Assembly: GCF_025766255.1 (NCBI RefSeq)
Contig: NW_026516716.1
Location: 62,001-126,000, forward strand
DNA: 64,000 nt
Direction of reading: 5' to 3'
Source: Zychaea mexicana
Taxonomy: Eukaryota; Mucoromycota; Mucoromycetes; Mucorales; Lichtheimiaceae
The notes below the pieces were generated by a model. It ran no database searches and was not told where the DNA came from. It worked only from the letters and a program-made list of their open reading frames with translations. The position numbers were made by a program, and so were the translations under genes. Shown here one piece after another: positions 1 through 11,478 of the stretch (within the stretch, counting starts at the first letter, position 1; each line of letters opens with the position of its first letter).

Positions 1-1265
1 GCATATTCACGACCAATGGAGCAACCAGGAACCAATCCAGGACCACCAATTAAACCGGCACCCTAATAACATTATATGATATAACAAATGTTTGAGTATA
101 CGAATCCGGATGTGCAAATGGATATATCTCATCAGCCCGTAACAAAGTCGAACAAGTAAACTTACAATGTTAGAAACAATACTGCCGTACAAATTGGGCA
201 TGACCATGACATCGAACTGTTGAGGACGCGAAACCAGCTGCATACAGGTATTGTCGACGATCAGGTCGTTGTACTGGATACCGTGATGTTCATATTCCTT
301 TGCAACTTCGCGACAGGTGCGCAAGAAAAGACCATCGGCCAACTTCATAATGTTGGCCTTGTGGATGATAGTAACCTTCTTACGGTTGTTCTTCAATGCA
401 AAGTCGAAAGCGAATCGAGCAATACGTTCTGTCTTTTCCTTGGTAATAATTTTAAGCGATTCAACAACACCATCGACCGACTATGTATGTCACATTTTAA
501 TAATAAGTCCTCTTCACCTTCCTCAAATGACATCACATCATCCTAATATAGAGATCCCATAAAAACTTTACCTCATGCTCAAGACCAGAGTATTCACCCT
601 CAGTGCTTTCACGAATGATAGCGAAATCAATATCTTTCATACGCGAGGGCACGCCGGTAATGTTTCTGACTAAAGAAAGCGAAGCATACATGTCGAGCTC
701 CTTACGCATGGTAACGTTGAACGAGGTACGAGAGTCTTTTTCAGGTGAGGTGAAGAAGATACCCTTAATACCGACCTTGTTTCGTCGCAACGATGCCAAT
801 GATTCTTGGAAAAGCTGATCGTGTTCGTCTGCGATACCGGATACGTCGTATTGCTCGAATTCGACAGGCACGTTGGCAGCCTTGAAGACAGCCTTCAAAG
901 CATTTGTATTTTCTTTACCAACACCATCACCGGGAATCAGGGTCACAGTGTACTTGCCACCATACTTTTTAGGGAAGAACTATTGTCATGTGTGGTGTTG
1001 ATACGCATTCAATTATCTCATGTACAAGGCAACTGTGGGGGAAAATGTGGGGTAAGACTCGTAGCAGAAAAAATATTTACGGTTTGTTGGTCTCCGGGGG
1101 CAGGGACTGGAACAGCGGTGGAGGGGCGGGACTAACGCAACGCATATGCAACAAACAATATCATCAACACAACAGCCATGGATCACACAATTTTATCTTC
1201 AATTGTTCTTTTCTTCATAATCATCGTAAAAGTGCTGTAAGAAAACACACCTGAGGAGCTGCCAT
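1..1265 (-). CDS. IDH1: NAD-dependent isocitrate dehydrogenase subunit 1, mitochondrial (partial, 3' end off the left edge)
   Basis: Subunit of the mitochondrial octameric enzyme that oxidises isocitrate to 2-oxoglutarate with NAD+ in the TCA cycle. Exons read on the minus strand: 1265-1251 (proposed, MAAPQ), 979-572, 480-166, and 62 to the window edge; all join in phase. Family motifs seen: [13 protein letters not shown] at the start of the catalytic fold, [39 protein letters not shown] and [10 protein letters not shown] followed by [13 protein letters not shown]. The GLEHE motif and a peptide typical of the regulatory IDH1 side favour subunit 1 over IDH2, but this was not aligned. The 5' end is weak: the 15-nt first exon gives only [13 protein letters not shown] and no obvious mitochondrial presequence, so a further upstream exon may exist. 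It diverges from the M20 gene. Confidence 0.88.
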
Positions 1266-1924
1266 GAGTGTAAATGATGATATTTAGTTTTGGAACAAGT
1301 ACAAGAAGAATAGATGAAAGAGAGAAAGGAAAAAGAAAAGTAGGAACCCTGCATTTACGGGAAGGCATTGAAACGAAAATTTTGAAGGGTAATCCCGCCA
1401 AGGATAAACGTTTTGGCCTTTGCTTGTATGGGTTTTAATGGAACACCCCGGATAACTTCGGAGCTCCTTAAAGGATGTCCTTCTTTTTAAACATTTTTGT
1501 GTGTCTTTATTGTAATGAAGTCATTGCTTGGATTACCCCGCAGTAGCATAGGAAGTTTCCATAGCAACAACGGAGTAGATCAAGCTTAGCAACATATTAC
1601 CGCTCTCCTCGATACAATCAATCACGAGAGAATCCAAACTGTGTATCTATCCAGAGTATCGTATGTAGCATTGATACGCTTCTACAATTGATTGAGCGAG
1701 GGATAGTAATGACGGTGAAAGGCAAGTAACAAAAAACTCTACACGGTTCGAAAAAGTAATGCGAAGCTCGGATCAATGCGTCCGCTCAATGGAGATAACC
1801 GCGATTAAAGCTTTTGATCTGTGGGAACCCAATTTCTGTCGGAGAGTTTCGCTTCAGCAAAGCCGTTAAAACTGCGTACATATCCGCCCGGCCGTGTTAT
1901 TATAATACCTCTATATAACTAGAC
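1266..1924. promoter_or_regulatory. Divergent intergenic region between IDH1 and the M20 gene, with an X-box-like site
   Basis: About 660 bp between the two start regions, with no convincing ORF. Positions 1555-1568 read GTTTCCATAGCAAC, a perfect fit to the RFX-type X-box consensus RYYNYYATRRNRAC. A second half-site TTAGCAAC lies about 20 bp further on. Whether a fungal RFX/Crt1-type factor binds is inference. Confidence 0.4.
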
Positions 1925-3971
1925 ATGGACTCCGAGGTCGAAAGCGTCATTAACAATACCATTGAAGGCCTCAACCATGAGCTTCGACAAATCAGTCTCC
2001 AGGTCCGTTTTGAAGGAATATCCGAGAAAATTGCATTAAGTACACAGACTATAAATTTACCGCCACCGCACCACCATTAACCCTCACTTTTTCACTTATG
2101 TAGATTCACGACAATCCGGAGCTCGGCAATCGCGAGTACAAAGCACACAAGCTACTTACTGACTATCTTGATAAGCAAGGTTTCAAAGTACAATGCGAAA
2201 CAGCAGGTCTGGAAACCGCGTTTATCGCTGAGTTTTCGAACGGACCTGGTCGTCGTGTTGGCTTTTGTGCTGAGTACGACGCTTTACCTGGAGTTGGACA
2301 TGCTTGCGGCCACAACCTCATATCGATTTCGTATGTACTTAGTTGTTGCTTCTTAAGCGAGTGATATAAAGCAATTTTATACTGTTGTTCGCGAAGCTAA
2401 CATCCCTTTCTACTTTGATATCTTTCGAAAAGTGGCGTTGCATGTGCTATGGCTACAAAAACTCTCTTGGAGAAGAACTTAATTCAAGGAACCGTTGTTC
2501 TTTTCGGTAAAAGATACACTATAAACAGAAATGGCAAAATTTGCAAAAATGAAGTGTGGTGCTTCATGTGTGTGTTGAGCTGTTGTGGAGAATGAAATAT
2601 TTGGCTCATAGCTTGACCCGTCTATCGTTAAGGTACACCTGCCGAAGAATCCACTTCAGGCAAAATTGATTTGGTCACTCATGGTGAGGTTCAAAAGCGT
2701 GTTGACTTTGCTATGATGCTGTGAGTTACTTTTTCAGAGAACTAGACCAAATTGACATACATTTGTCGGTGGAAGTTTTCAGTGGCTAAACTTGTTGGTT
2801 TTCTATTGTTATAGTCATCCTTTTGCCAATGATTGTCTTTATGCGCTGATGTTGGCATTGGACTCGGTGGTTGTGGAATACTTTGGAAAGGCTTCGCATG
2901 CTGGAATGGCACCATGGAATGGTATCAATGCTGTGGATGCTTTGATGCAAGGTTGGAATAATATGGCGATGCTTCGCCAGCAGACCTTGACGACGAACAG
3001 GTAATAAAAGATAAAAAGTGAGGACGGGGATGCTACGAGATAATTGTTACTAGAAAAAGAGGACTTGTTACAACTACTTATCTTCTTTTCCTTGTTTTTT
3101 TAACAAGACTGCATGGTATTATTCTTAACGGTAAGGCGCCTATACTCCTTCGAATATTTTCTATATTTATATACGCTAATGCGCACTCTTTCTTTCGGCA
3201 TTTTTGTTTTAGGCGGCAAATCCGTAAGCAGCGATGATGAAAGAAAAAGATAAACGAGATAAGGCGGAGCTGAATGAACTTGGCATCTAACCTCTTTCCC
3301 CGCACCTTCTCGTGGAATCGTTTAGGCGAATGTAATTCCTGACTATGCTTCAGCCAAATTCTATGCTCGTTCCGTCACTCGTAATCAGCTGACCGAGCTC
3401 AAGGCAAAACTTGAGCATTGTTTTGAAGCTGCTGCTAAAGCAACAGGCTGTAAAATGAAAGTCACGTGGGCTTCAAAGGGTGTTGTTGAAGGTAACCAGA
3501 ACATACACATCAAATGTGTTTAAAAGTAAATACACTAATGATTAGAGGTAAAAAATGCAGATGTATTTACCAATGATGCCATGATCTTGGAATACAAAAA
3601 ATACATGGAGCAAGAAGGGATCGATTTTCCTTCGCGTGCTGAAGAAGAACGCACAACAACAGGAAGCACAGGTGCGTAACTTTTCTCAAGAACAGCCAGT
3701 TTACCCCGTTTTTGTTAATGTGCATTCTCTTTTTCTGTCAGATTTTGGAAACATATCAAATGTAGTTCCTGCGATCCATCCTGGCTTTGGTATTCATACC
3801 ACAGCATCCAACCATACGAAAGAGTTTACCGAGGCTGCTGGCACTGAGGAGGCTCATGCGGATGCTATCCGTGCAGCTCGTTGTCTCGCAAAGACTGCCG
3901 CAACTGTATTTTTGGATGATGCATTGTATGAACGTGCTGTTGCTGATTTCAAGAAAGGCAAGCCCCAATAA
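1925..3971 (+). CDS. M20-family amidohydrolase/peptidase (PM20D2 or AbgB-like), 10 exons
   Basis: Likely cytosolic metal-dependent amidohydrolase acting on N-acyl amino acids or dipeptides; substrate not predictable. Exons join in phase as 1925-2002, 2104-2330, 2433-2506, 2633-2720, 2815-3000, 3108-3130, 3213-3223, 3326-3491, 3546-3671 and 3742-3971, giving 402 residues, a normal length for the family. Motifs: IHDNPELGNREY near residue 27, EYDALPGVGHACGHNL (metal ligands D and H), TPAEES (catalytic and metal Glu pair), GKASHAGMAPWNGINAVDA in the dimerisation lid, and a C-terminal IHPGFGIHTTASNHT block that matches the last metal-binding region. The start is the first ATG with an in-phase exon. 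Exons 6 and 7 are only 23 and 11 nt, so automatic gene callers may break this gene. Confidence 0.9.
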
Positions 3972-4755
3972 GTTACCTATTTGTTTTGAAAAAAAATAAT
4001 TGCATTCCATCTTTCATTTGATATGAAAAGAACAAAATGACATAAACTATTTAATGCTTTAAATGCATATGATAAAAATGTAACAGCTTATCTACATGGT
4101 AATTTCAAACAATTTAAAGTTTCTTAGTTGTATGTTACATACAGCAAAGGACAGCAAGCGTGTATTAGGCCGACTATGTTACAGGATCACATACTATGTT
4201 CTGTTAGTTCGCCTCCATCACAACGATAAAAGGCTTGCTACTTATATAAACAAACTCATACATATGATTCTGGAATTATGCGTAACTGTCATACTTAGCG
4301 GACTGAGAGTGTGTATTGAGTGCTTCTACCTATTTTATATAAAGTTTTAAACCTTGTCACTATTGCTGTAGCATGGCAGAGCATACCATGATAAAACAAG
4401 GCAAAACCGCTATAAGTAAGTCATACTGGTGTGCTTTCCAGACAAAGAAAACTATTTCTCTGTTAAGGCATGTAGATCCCGCATCAGGAGACCATTGGCA
4501 TTAGCTGGTATCTCAAACGGCAGCATACTCGTTTTCCTTTTACACAGTAGGTTTCAAGTTTGTGCTGCTATCAGTTGTCTAATATGTAATTTAATAAACC
4601 GCACACCCGTCTTTGTTTTCTTTACCATCCAAATGTATAAGCTCCATATACAATACAGGCTTAAACTGCAAATTTTAATTTTGTAGCAATATCTTTATCG
4701 TGTAGAAGCAGGCCCTTCTTTTTTAATATATTTTGGCATACGTCACCGGTTTACA

Positions 4756-4786
<31 letters not shown>

Positions 4787-6263
4787 TCTTGTGATGCTTC
4801 TCGCCGATCAATGGAAATTGCAGTCATAAGTTTTGTATTTGTAAAAAAGGTAGACACAATTTTGAACCTGAAATTAACGCAATATGTACAATATTAGGGA
4901 TTGCATCTGTTAGAAGTCCCCTCTTCCATAGTTGCTGATGAGGACTTTGAACGCGCGTTTAATAAGTGGGATCTTGTAATACATAGCCTAGTGAGTCATA
5001 ATATCGACGTTTTTTTTTCAGAGCGTGATGCCCCTCCGTCTTTGCAGCTGCTTCGAGTGCCTGCACTAACTTGCGACCAACCGCCGTTGCACCGAGCTTG
5101 TGATAGACTTACTTGGTAATCGACTGAGTGTGTCCACACTACTATCATCTTTGGATCAAACTACTGTTAACGTATATATCCGATCGGGTTTCCCTTATTA
5201 TCATCCCCTACATTTGATACTTTCGCTAGTGTTGATATCAAAAGTAGCGTCAAGCAAATCAAAAATTTTAAAGTGGCTTCGTTAGATTGCATGAAGAATC
5301 TCAGTAGTATAGCTCCATGTAATGTATTTATGTACTCGAGGCTTGGACGCTCACAAAAAACTTATATGGACGTCAACACATTTCTGGATGTCTTTTAGAA
5401 TACTGGCTTGCCGGATACGGATATTGGTGTAGTTTGATATAGTAGTACCGCCAGCGATCATAGAAAGACAAAAGAAGGGAAGGGGGTAAACTGAAATGGC
5501 TTTTACTTGAAATGTAATAGATAAAAGTTAAGCACAACATTATTATTATGACTCATCATTAGCAGCACAAAACAATGCGCTTCTAAAAACTTGGCAAGTT
5601 TGGCGCCGTTGAAAGCTATTGTAGATAAGAAACATCAATAACTTGACGGGATAACTTGTTATAATCTTAAGCAGTGATGATACATTCCATATTCAATCTA
5701 TCTATGAGTATTACTAGTACACGTGTATCAGTAGCAGTAATGTTGAGAGACAGTAGCATGAGAGATTGGTGGCAAGACCCAACAAGTTGGATTATGTAAC
5801 TTCCCTAATGAGCTTATGTACTGGGCCTTTTATACTGCAAAGAAATCAAGGCAAACATCATTTAGTTTGGGTTGGCGATCTGGTTCGTGTATATGTGAAT
5901 ATGGGGATGGTCTGTTTGCTTTGCGATACGGTTTTTTATTTTGCCACCAACAATTTGCAATCATTGTTGGTATAGTCGTGAAGGTAAACCAGCTGTATTG
6001 TTTTTGAGAGCACACATGCGAATGCACAGCCTACGGTTTTCTCGACGACTCAAGCACAAAAAGGCTCATTTGCAACTACATAACTGCTCCAGAGAAAGCA
6101 CCAACAAGTACCAAGCGCAATGGCAGTAGGAAGATGTAAAAAAAATGATCGCGTTTATTACAATCGTCACTCGATCTGCCCAATAGTTACAATTACATTA
6201 TTTAAGAAAGTACAATAAGAAACCAAGTTTATTTGATGTTGCCTGACAAGTCGACCGACTTTT
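3972..6263. other. Gene-poor AT-rich spacer
   Basis: Downstream of the M20 gene. Short open frames exist but show no recognisable domain, splice pattern or low-complexity signature of a real exon. A perfect (AT)15 microsatellite lies at about 4759-4788. I see nothing else supportable. Confidence 0.5.
4759..4788. repeat. (AT)15 microsatellite
   Basis: Uninterrupted AT dinucleotide run of about 30 nt inside the spacer; seen directly. Confidence 0.95.
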
Positions 6264-6280
6264 ATGAATCCTTCGTTCCT

Positions 6281-6628
6281 CAAGGGAGGTTGCCCTCCCT
6301 TGTTCCCCGCAAGCCTCAGTTCCCGGCAGAACCTACACCTCTCCCTTTCTTGTCCACAAGCCTCAGTTCCCGACAGAACCTACTCCTCCACAGTTCCTAC
6401 AAATAAAAGAAATATGATAGCACAAAGGTCTGTCAGCGGCGAACATATACGTACCTCCACAAGGGAGGTTGCCCTCCCTTGTTTTCCGCAAGCCTCAGTT
6501 CCCGTCGGAACCTACTCCTCCCTTTCTTGTCCGCAAGCCTCAGTTCCCGACAGAACCTACTCCTCCACAGTTCCTACAATTAAAAGAAATAGCACAAAGG
6601 TCTGTCAGCGGCGAACATATACGTACCT
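6281..6628. repeat. Two-copy tandem repeat, period about 179 bp, with hairpin core
   Basis: Copy 1 starts at 6281 and copy 2 at 6460. Each begins with AAGGGAGG-TTGC-CCTCCCTT, a perfect 8-bp stem with a 4-nt loop. Each then carries two degenerate units around GCAAGCCTCAGTTCCCG followed by CAGAACCTAC, and ends with a shared block containing GTCTGTCAGCGGCGAAC and ATACGTACCTC. Copies differ by a few substitutions and short indels. An open frame across both copies is a by-product of the repetition. Confidence 0.9.
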
Positions 6629-6712
6629 CTTTGCACACACTCTCGCTTTCAGTTTTTGAGGAAGATAAAAAACCAAGATGAAACTAAGAACTTTGCAACT
6701 GTACAAAAGATG

Positions 6713-7300
6713 AGCAAGAGCCAGTCGTGCACGACTAGCTCCCTTCAACTATGTACACCCACAGGGCCCTCGTCCGGGATAAAAAAAAAGAAAGGTAAAA
6801 AGTGATAATGAAAGAAACACTGCAAATGTACAAAGATGAATAAGAGCCAGTCGTGCACGACTAGCTCCCTTCAACTATGTACACCCACAGGGACATTCGT
6901 CCTGGTTAAAAAAAAAAGAAGAAAGGTAAAAAGTGATAATGAAAGAAACACTGCAAATGCACAAAGATGAATAAGAGCCAGTCGTGCACGACTAGCTCCC
7001 TGCATCTTTATACACCCACATTGCAAATGCACAAAGATGAATAAGAGCCAGTCGTGCACGACTAGCTCCCTTCAACTAAGTACACCCACAGGGCCCCTCG
7101 TCCTAGATAAAAAAAAAAGAAAGGTAAAAAGTGATAATGAAAGAAACACTGCAAATGTACAAAGATGAATAAGAGCCAGTCGTGCACGACTAGCTCCCTT
7201 CAACTATGTACACCCACAGGGACATTCGTCCTGGAAAAAAAAAAAGAAAGGTAAAAAGTGATAATGAAAGAAACACTGCAAATGCACAAAGATGAATATG
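6713..7300. repeat. Tandem array of about 128-bp units with a 14-bp palindrome, five copies
   Basis: The perfect palindrome AGTCGTGCACGACT starts at 6723, 6849, 6980, 7050 and 7178, giving spacings of 126, 131, 70 and 128 bp. The full unit holds the palindrome, CTAGCTCCCTTCAACTATG, TACACCCACAGGG, an A-tract, GGTAAAAAGTGATAATG and CACTGCAAATGYACAAAGATG. The third unit is shortened to 70 bp. A truncated copy ends near 7300. Confidence 0.95.
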
Positions 7301-7499
7301 AAGACTAAAGAAAAGAATAAAGGGCAAAACGCGCAGTCGATTCTTTTTTTTTATGAGCCCGATAAACAAAATGACGGAGCTTAGAAATTTTGTTGTCACT
7401 ACTGCCCTAAGGAGCCAGTGAACTGCAGCAATGTGAAGAAGTGCCTTGATGATAATTATCGTTGTAGTCTGACGACTGTCATGCTAGTGTCTTTTTCTT

Positions 7500-7962
7500 A
7501 TGGTGCGTATATGTTTGTTTCACTATGCGGCTCCGCTTGCCGTGCTCCGCTCTGATCCAACAATTGTCGGCGACGGGTCTGTGCGCTTTAATGGAACAAA
7601 GAACCGGCGATATAAAAAGAGTATGAAACCTGGGGATCATGATGATTTTTATATGTGAAGCGTACCCAGCAATACTATTGATACTCGATATGACCTTCTT
7701 TTCTTAGCTGACGATCAAGAAACGGCCGCTGCCAATTTCATCAGCGCAATTTATAACGGTTTGACAATCTCTTTTATGAAACGTGGGGATCGTGATGATT
7801 TTTATAAGTGAAGCTTACCACCTATTCAAGAAGATGCTTGGACTTTGGAGGACCATGCTGCCATGTCCAGTGACGATAACCCTGTCGCCACTACTAAAGG
7901 AGAAAACAACAACAATTATTATACCTCGCCAACAATGCAGCAACAGCATCATCCATAACGTG
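7500..7962 (+). pseudogene. Broken coding stretch of unknown family with an internal duplication
   Basis: Protein-like translations appear, but no complete gene can be built. One frame over about 7525-7655 contains TIVGDGSVRFNGTKNRRY and SMKPGDHDDFYM followed by TGA. Another block, after a possible acceptor near 7710, reads DDQETAAANFISAIYNGL, FMKRGDRDDFYK, TGA, then SLPPIQEDAWTLEDHAAM and a Asn/Gln-rich tail ending at TAA. The near-identical KPGDHDDFY and KRGDRDDFY segments show a local duplication of about 45 bp, 155 bp apart. In both copies the TGA overlaps a GTGAAG donor-like site, so a real spliced gene cannot be ruled out. Confidence 0.35.
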
Positions 7963-8303
7963 TCCATCGCAATAACACGAGCCAAATTTAATTTTATACG
8001 TAGACAAAGTTTTTCAATGCACTGGTCTTTTTATTCACGAGAAACTTTTATAATTTTTGAGAAAGGTAACAGTTTATTATAAGACTCGTTAGGAGATTAA
8101 AGACGGAAACTGAATGTATCTGATGAGGAAAAAACGATGTGTAGGGAAGGTAAAACATATGTAGATAGGGTGGTGTACAGAATGAGCAACAGTGTTGATC
8201 GTTTCGAAAGTTGTATATTACAGGAAGAATGACGGTGGAGATAGTAACGATGGCGGAATAGCGGCTTATCTTGGAGCATCCAAGGGATGCTGATCACGCC
8301 TAT

Positions 8304-11300
8304 TCATGGCTCGGGGGCAGATGGTATTATGGATTTGAGAGCAAATGCTAGAGACTGGAATACTTCATCATTTATATAATAAGCCTGAAACAGTAGCTCA
8401 AACACGTGCAACCGCTCTTCTAACTTTGCCATACGGCTTGCCTCGTCTTCTTCGCTATCATTACCGGCAGCTGTTTCATCTTCGTATTCATCGCTCGCAA
8501 AGAACTGCTTTTGATGGATTGTGGGCTCCATTTTACTCTTTTGCCAACTAGCCGGCTCTGTGTTTGAACGCTTTGGTAATTTTAGATGCTCGTCGTTGTC
8601 GTCCTCGATCTTCTTATTTTTATGTGAACGTGCGACAGCAATTGAAAACCGACGGTGCACTGGATGTACGATAGGCACATTGACCGCTTCTGGAAATTTC
8701 CTTTTTAAACCGTCCAGCAATGACCGACGCAACTGGCCTATGGACCAACGATGGACAACGCCCCAGGGAGATCTTGGACGATATCCAAATAAGCATGCCT
8801 GTAATCCAATAATCAGACCGAAGATACCACCAACGACTCCCATGCCGTTCACAAGCGTGAATGCTCGCTGCTCACGCATCACTGTCACTTGATAATCTTT
8901 AGGAAAGACATGCAAGGCTCCCAGAGGCTGGGGATCACTGAGAAAGCGTGCGTTATCCGGCTCAGTCATGGCTCCGCAATTTATATTATACTGTGATTGT
9001 CGGATGGTGCCTACCCCTGCATAGTTCCATACGTTGTCTGTCTTTATATCTTGTCGCTCAATGAGCTCATAGCTACTGATAGTAACCTTGTCTGCTTCCA
9101 GGTCGTATGCATTTTTCGTCCTTAAATTCTCTTGCTCGGTCGACTGAAACTCGGCGTTCTCTTCGGGCCCGTACCATTGAAAATTCGGATCATCATCCAG
9201 AACGTGATACACGGGAAGATTAGGATCGTGGAGCTTGTGATAAAAAGCAACATGTACTCGCGACACATTGCTATCAGGCGGCTCTCCATAGTAATGGAAC
9301 TTTAGGTATGAGCCTTGGCCATGACGGTCGCTTGTCCGTCCAAGCCGAAAGTTGACCGACGGTGGTGCTCGAAATAAGAAACATGTGAGCGGATCGCCGT
9401 AGTAGTTTAGCCCTGTTTCAATATTGGTTGTCATGTTGACCATAAACTGTGAGCAAGGTGTGCCATAATCAGTGGAACAGTGAACGATTGGGCTTTCCCC
9501 GGGAGACCATCCATCAAAACAAAAGCGGATATCTATGGACATTGATAAGCAAATGCCGTTAAAACCATTGATAAATATACAATATTCTATTCTTGTACGT
9601 AAGCATAATGGTATATACCAGGGACGTCGATGGTGTAGTCCTTATTATGTGTGTAATACTTCTCGTCAATAATTGGACTGTTTCGAATTTGGAGTACAAT
9701 TATCACTACTACCGCAGTAAATATGGCAAAGAATAATAATCCACAAAGTGTCCGCGTGATTTCTGCCCAAAAGGGTTCTCCAGCGCTAACACAGATATAA
9801 AACTCTTGTTAGTATAACATGAAAGTGTGAAAAAGTGTCATTAAATATCGTTTTACCGTGGACTCCAAAGTAACACTTTGATTCGCTTTGCCACATTTCG
9901 GAAACGGAAAGAAAAACGTAGTCTTGCTAGCGTGTAGCATCCCAAAAGAAGTAGCACCCCACTGACAACGCCAAAAACGATCATCATGCTCACAAATGCA
10001 ACACACATTTGCTCTGTACGATGTACCGGCTCTTCATCAATAGCTTGTCCTAGCCATTTTCCTTGTATTGAATCAAATACGTAGAGGCCGTCATATATCG
10101 TCTGATAGTTTAGACCTATTATTACGTTTTTATTGTGGAAAACAGCAGCGAGCAACAGTATATAAGTATATACCAAATTCGATGTATACGATATAGAGAG
10201 ATTAGTCAACAAAATCTCTTTTTCTCTCTTACCAAAGCCAAATACCATCTGTGATTTATTTACGAGCAATGCAGCAGCAAAAGATCGTGGAAAGGGTTGG
10301 TTGGGTGAAGCGACCGGAATTTTCCATATCCATTTCTGTGTATCCAATACAGCTGTCATCGCCTGTGCATTCCCCAGCGAGGAAATGTATATTTGAAAAG
10401 GCTGTGCAGCGCCATCTTGCCCTAATAGTAGGGTTAGCAATAATGATGAAGTAGCTCCATTTTTTATGCATATTAATGCTTCTGTATCATAACCCATAAT
10501 CCATACACATACCTCCACATATGACAATTAAATCATCATCAGCTATTACAATATTACAAGATCTATTAATACAATACAAACATGTTGATTTTTTCGGTTG
10601 CTGTTTCAAGTGATGATAGGTGGCTTACTCGTGACAGCGCTATGATGTGTCCGTGCGTCAGGGATAATGGGTCCCCGAGCGATTGATTCCGCCACTCGGC
10701 AGTGAGGGTACTATAGACAGACGCCTGATCCATCGGGAATAGTGTTTTCTCTATAATCGGGTTGCTGGTGTAATTGCCAACACAACGGTATCCTCCTAAC
10801 AAAACCATTTGTCCGTCACTTTAATTCCAACATGAACGAAAGCAAAATGATTAGGTAAGAATCAAGACGTTTTCTTCTCTTACTAGCTACTGTGATATAG
10901 CTCACTCACCTCAGCATATGAGCAGTGTGGCCACATCGAGGAGCCACGTACGAGGGTGTAAGTGACATTTTCTGCCAACTGTCGGTTAAAAAATGGTACA
11001 CCCAAAAGTAGTTATCCTGCTGGTCAAGTGGCCCTGTTATATTCATGCCGCCAAACAAATATGCTCTGTTTTGATAGGCCACTGTGGAATGGTAATACCG
11101 CTCCAATGGTATCCCTTGCACTGATTGTTTTTGAAGAGGGGTCCATGTCAAAGTATCGAGCGACAGCCGATAGTATCGAAGTGGCTCTGGAGGAAGCGAG
11201 TCGCTTACGTTGATTGGGTTGTGTCCACCAAAAGTATAGAGGCTGTTGTTGAAGGTTAGCATTTGACCGTAGATAACAGTGGGTGAAGCGTATGGGTTCG

Positions 11301-11478
11301 TAGGTAGCTGGGTAAAGGTTGATGGATCAATCGCGCTTGAGATTGACCACAGTGCTTCCATGTTCCATGGTGGCATCGCATAGTATCCGCCATAGATATA
11401 CACTGTATCGGCGATGGTGAGCGCAGAAGATCCAAATATCGGCCTGTCTGTTGATCGAAGTTCTTGGCCAGCATACAT
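8304..11478 (-). CDS. Kelch-repeat membrane protein with a large unknown C-terminal domain (5' end unresolved)
   Basis: Probable cell-surface protein. Exons seen: 11478-10906, 10820-region to about 10626, a short exon near 10550-10528, about 10470-10233, 10115-9857, 9785-9619, 9532-8304. The N-terminal half has kelch blades (VYIYGGYY, LYTFGGHNP, AYLFGGMN, MVLLGGY). A membrane segment FVSMMIVFGVVSGVLLLLG follows, then a second one FFAIFTAVVVIIVLQIRN after the 9857/9785 splice. Next come a Cys-containing block (FCFDGWSP, HCSTDYGTPCSQFM), a third hydrophobic stretch VGGIFGLIIGLQACLFGY and an acidic, coiled-coil-like tail. The kelch and C-terminal halves join in phase through GT-AG introns, so I read them as one gene. 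Oddities: no signal peptide or ATG fits upstream of 11478 in frame, and the splice near 10626/10550 is off by one base with canonical sites. Confidence 0.65.

Noticed and set aside
6264..6681. 131- and 70-codon ORFs in the tandem repeat
   Set aside because: Pro/Ser-rich frames created by the 179-bp duplication; no start context or splice logic.
6723..7191. CRISPR-like array
   Set aside because: Spacing is irregular, the spacers are also repeated, and this is a eukaryotic nuclear sequence.
10115..10232. Continuous reading through KREKEILLTNLSISYTS in the kelch gene
   Set aside because: This stretch is an intron (GTAAGAGAG to AATAATAG); removing it joins GFG to LNYQTIYDG, a normal kelch blade.
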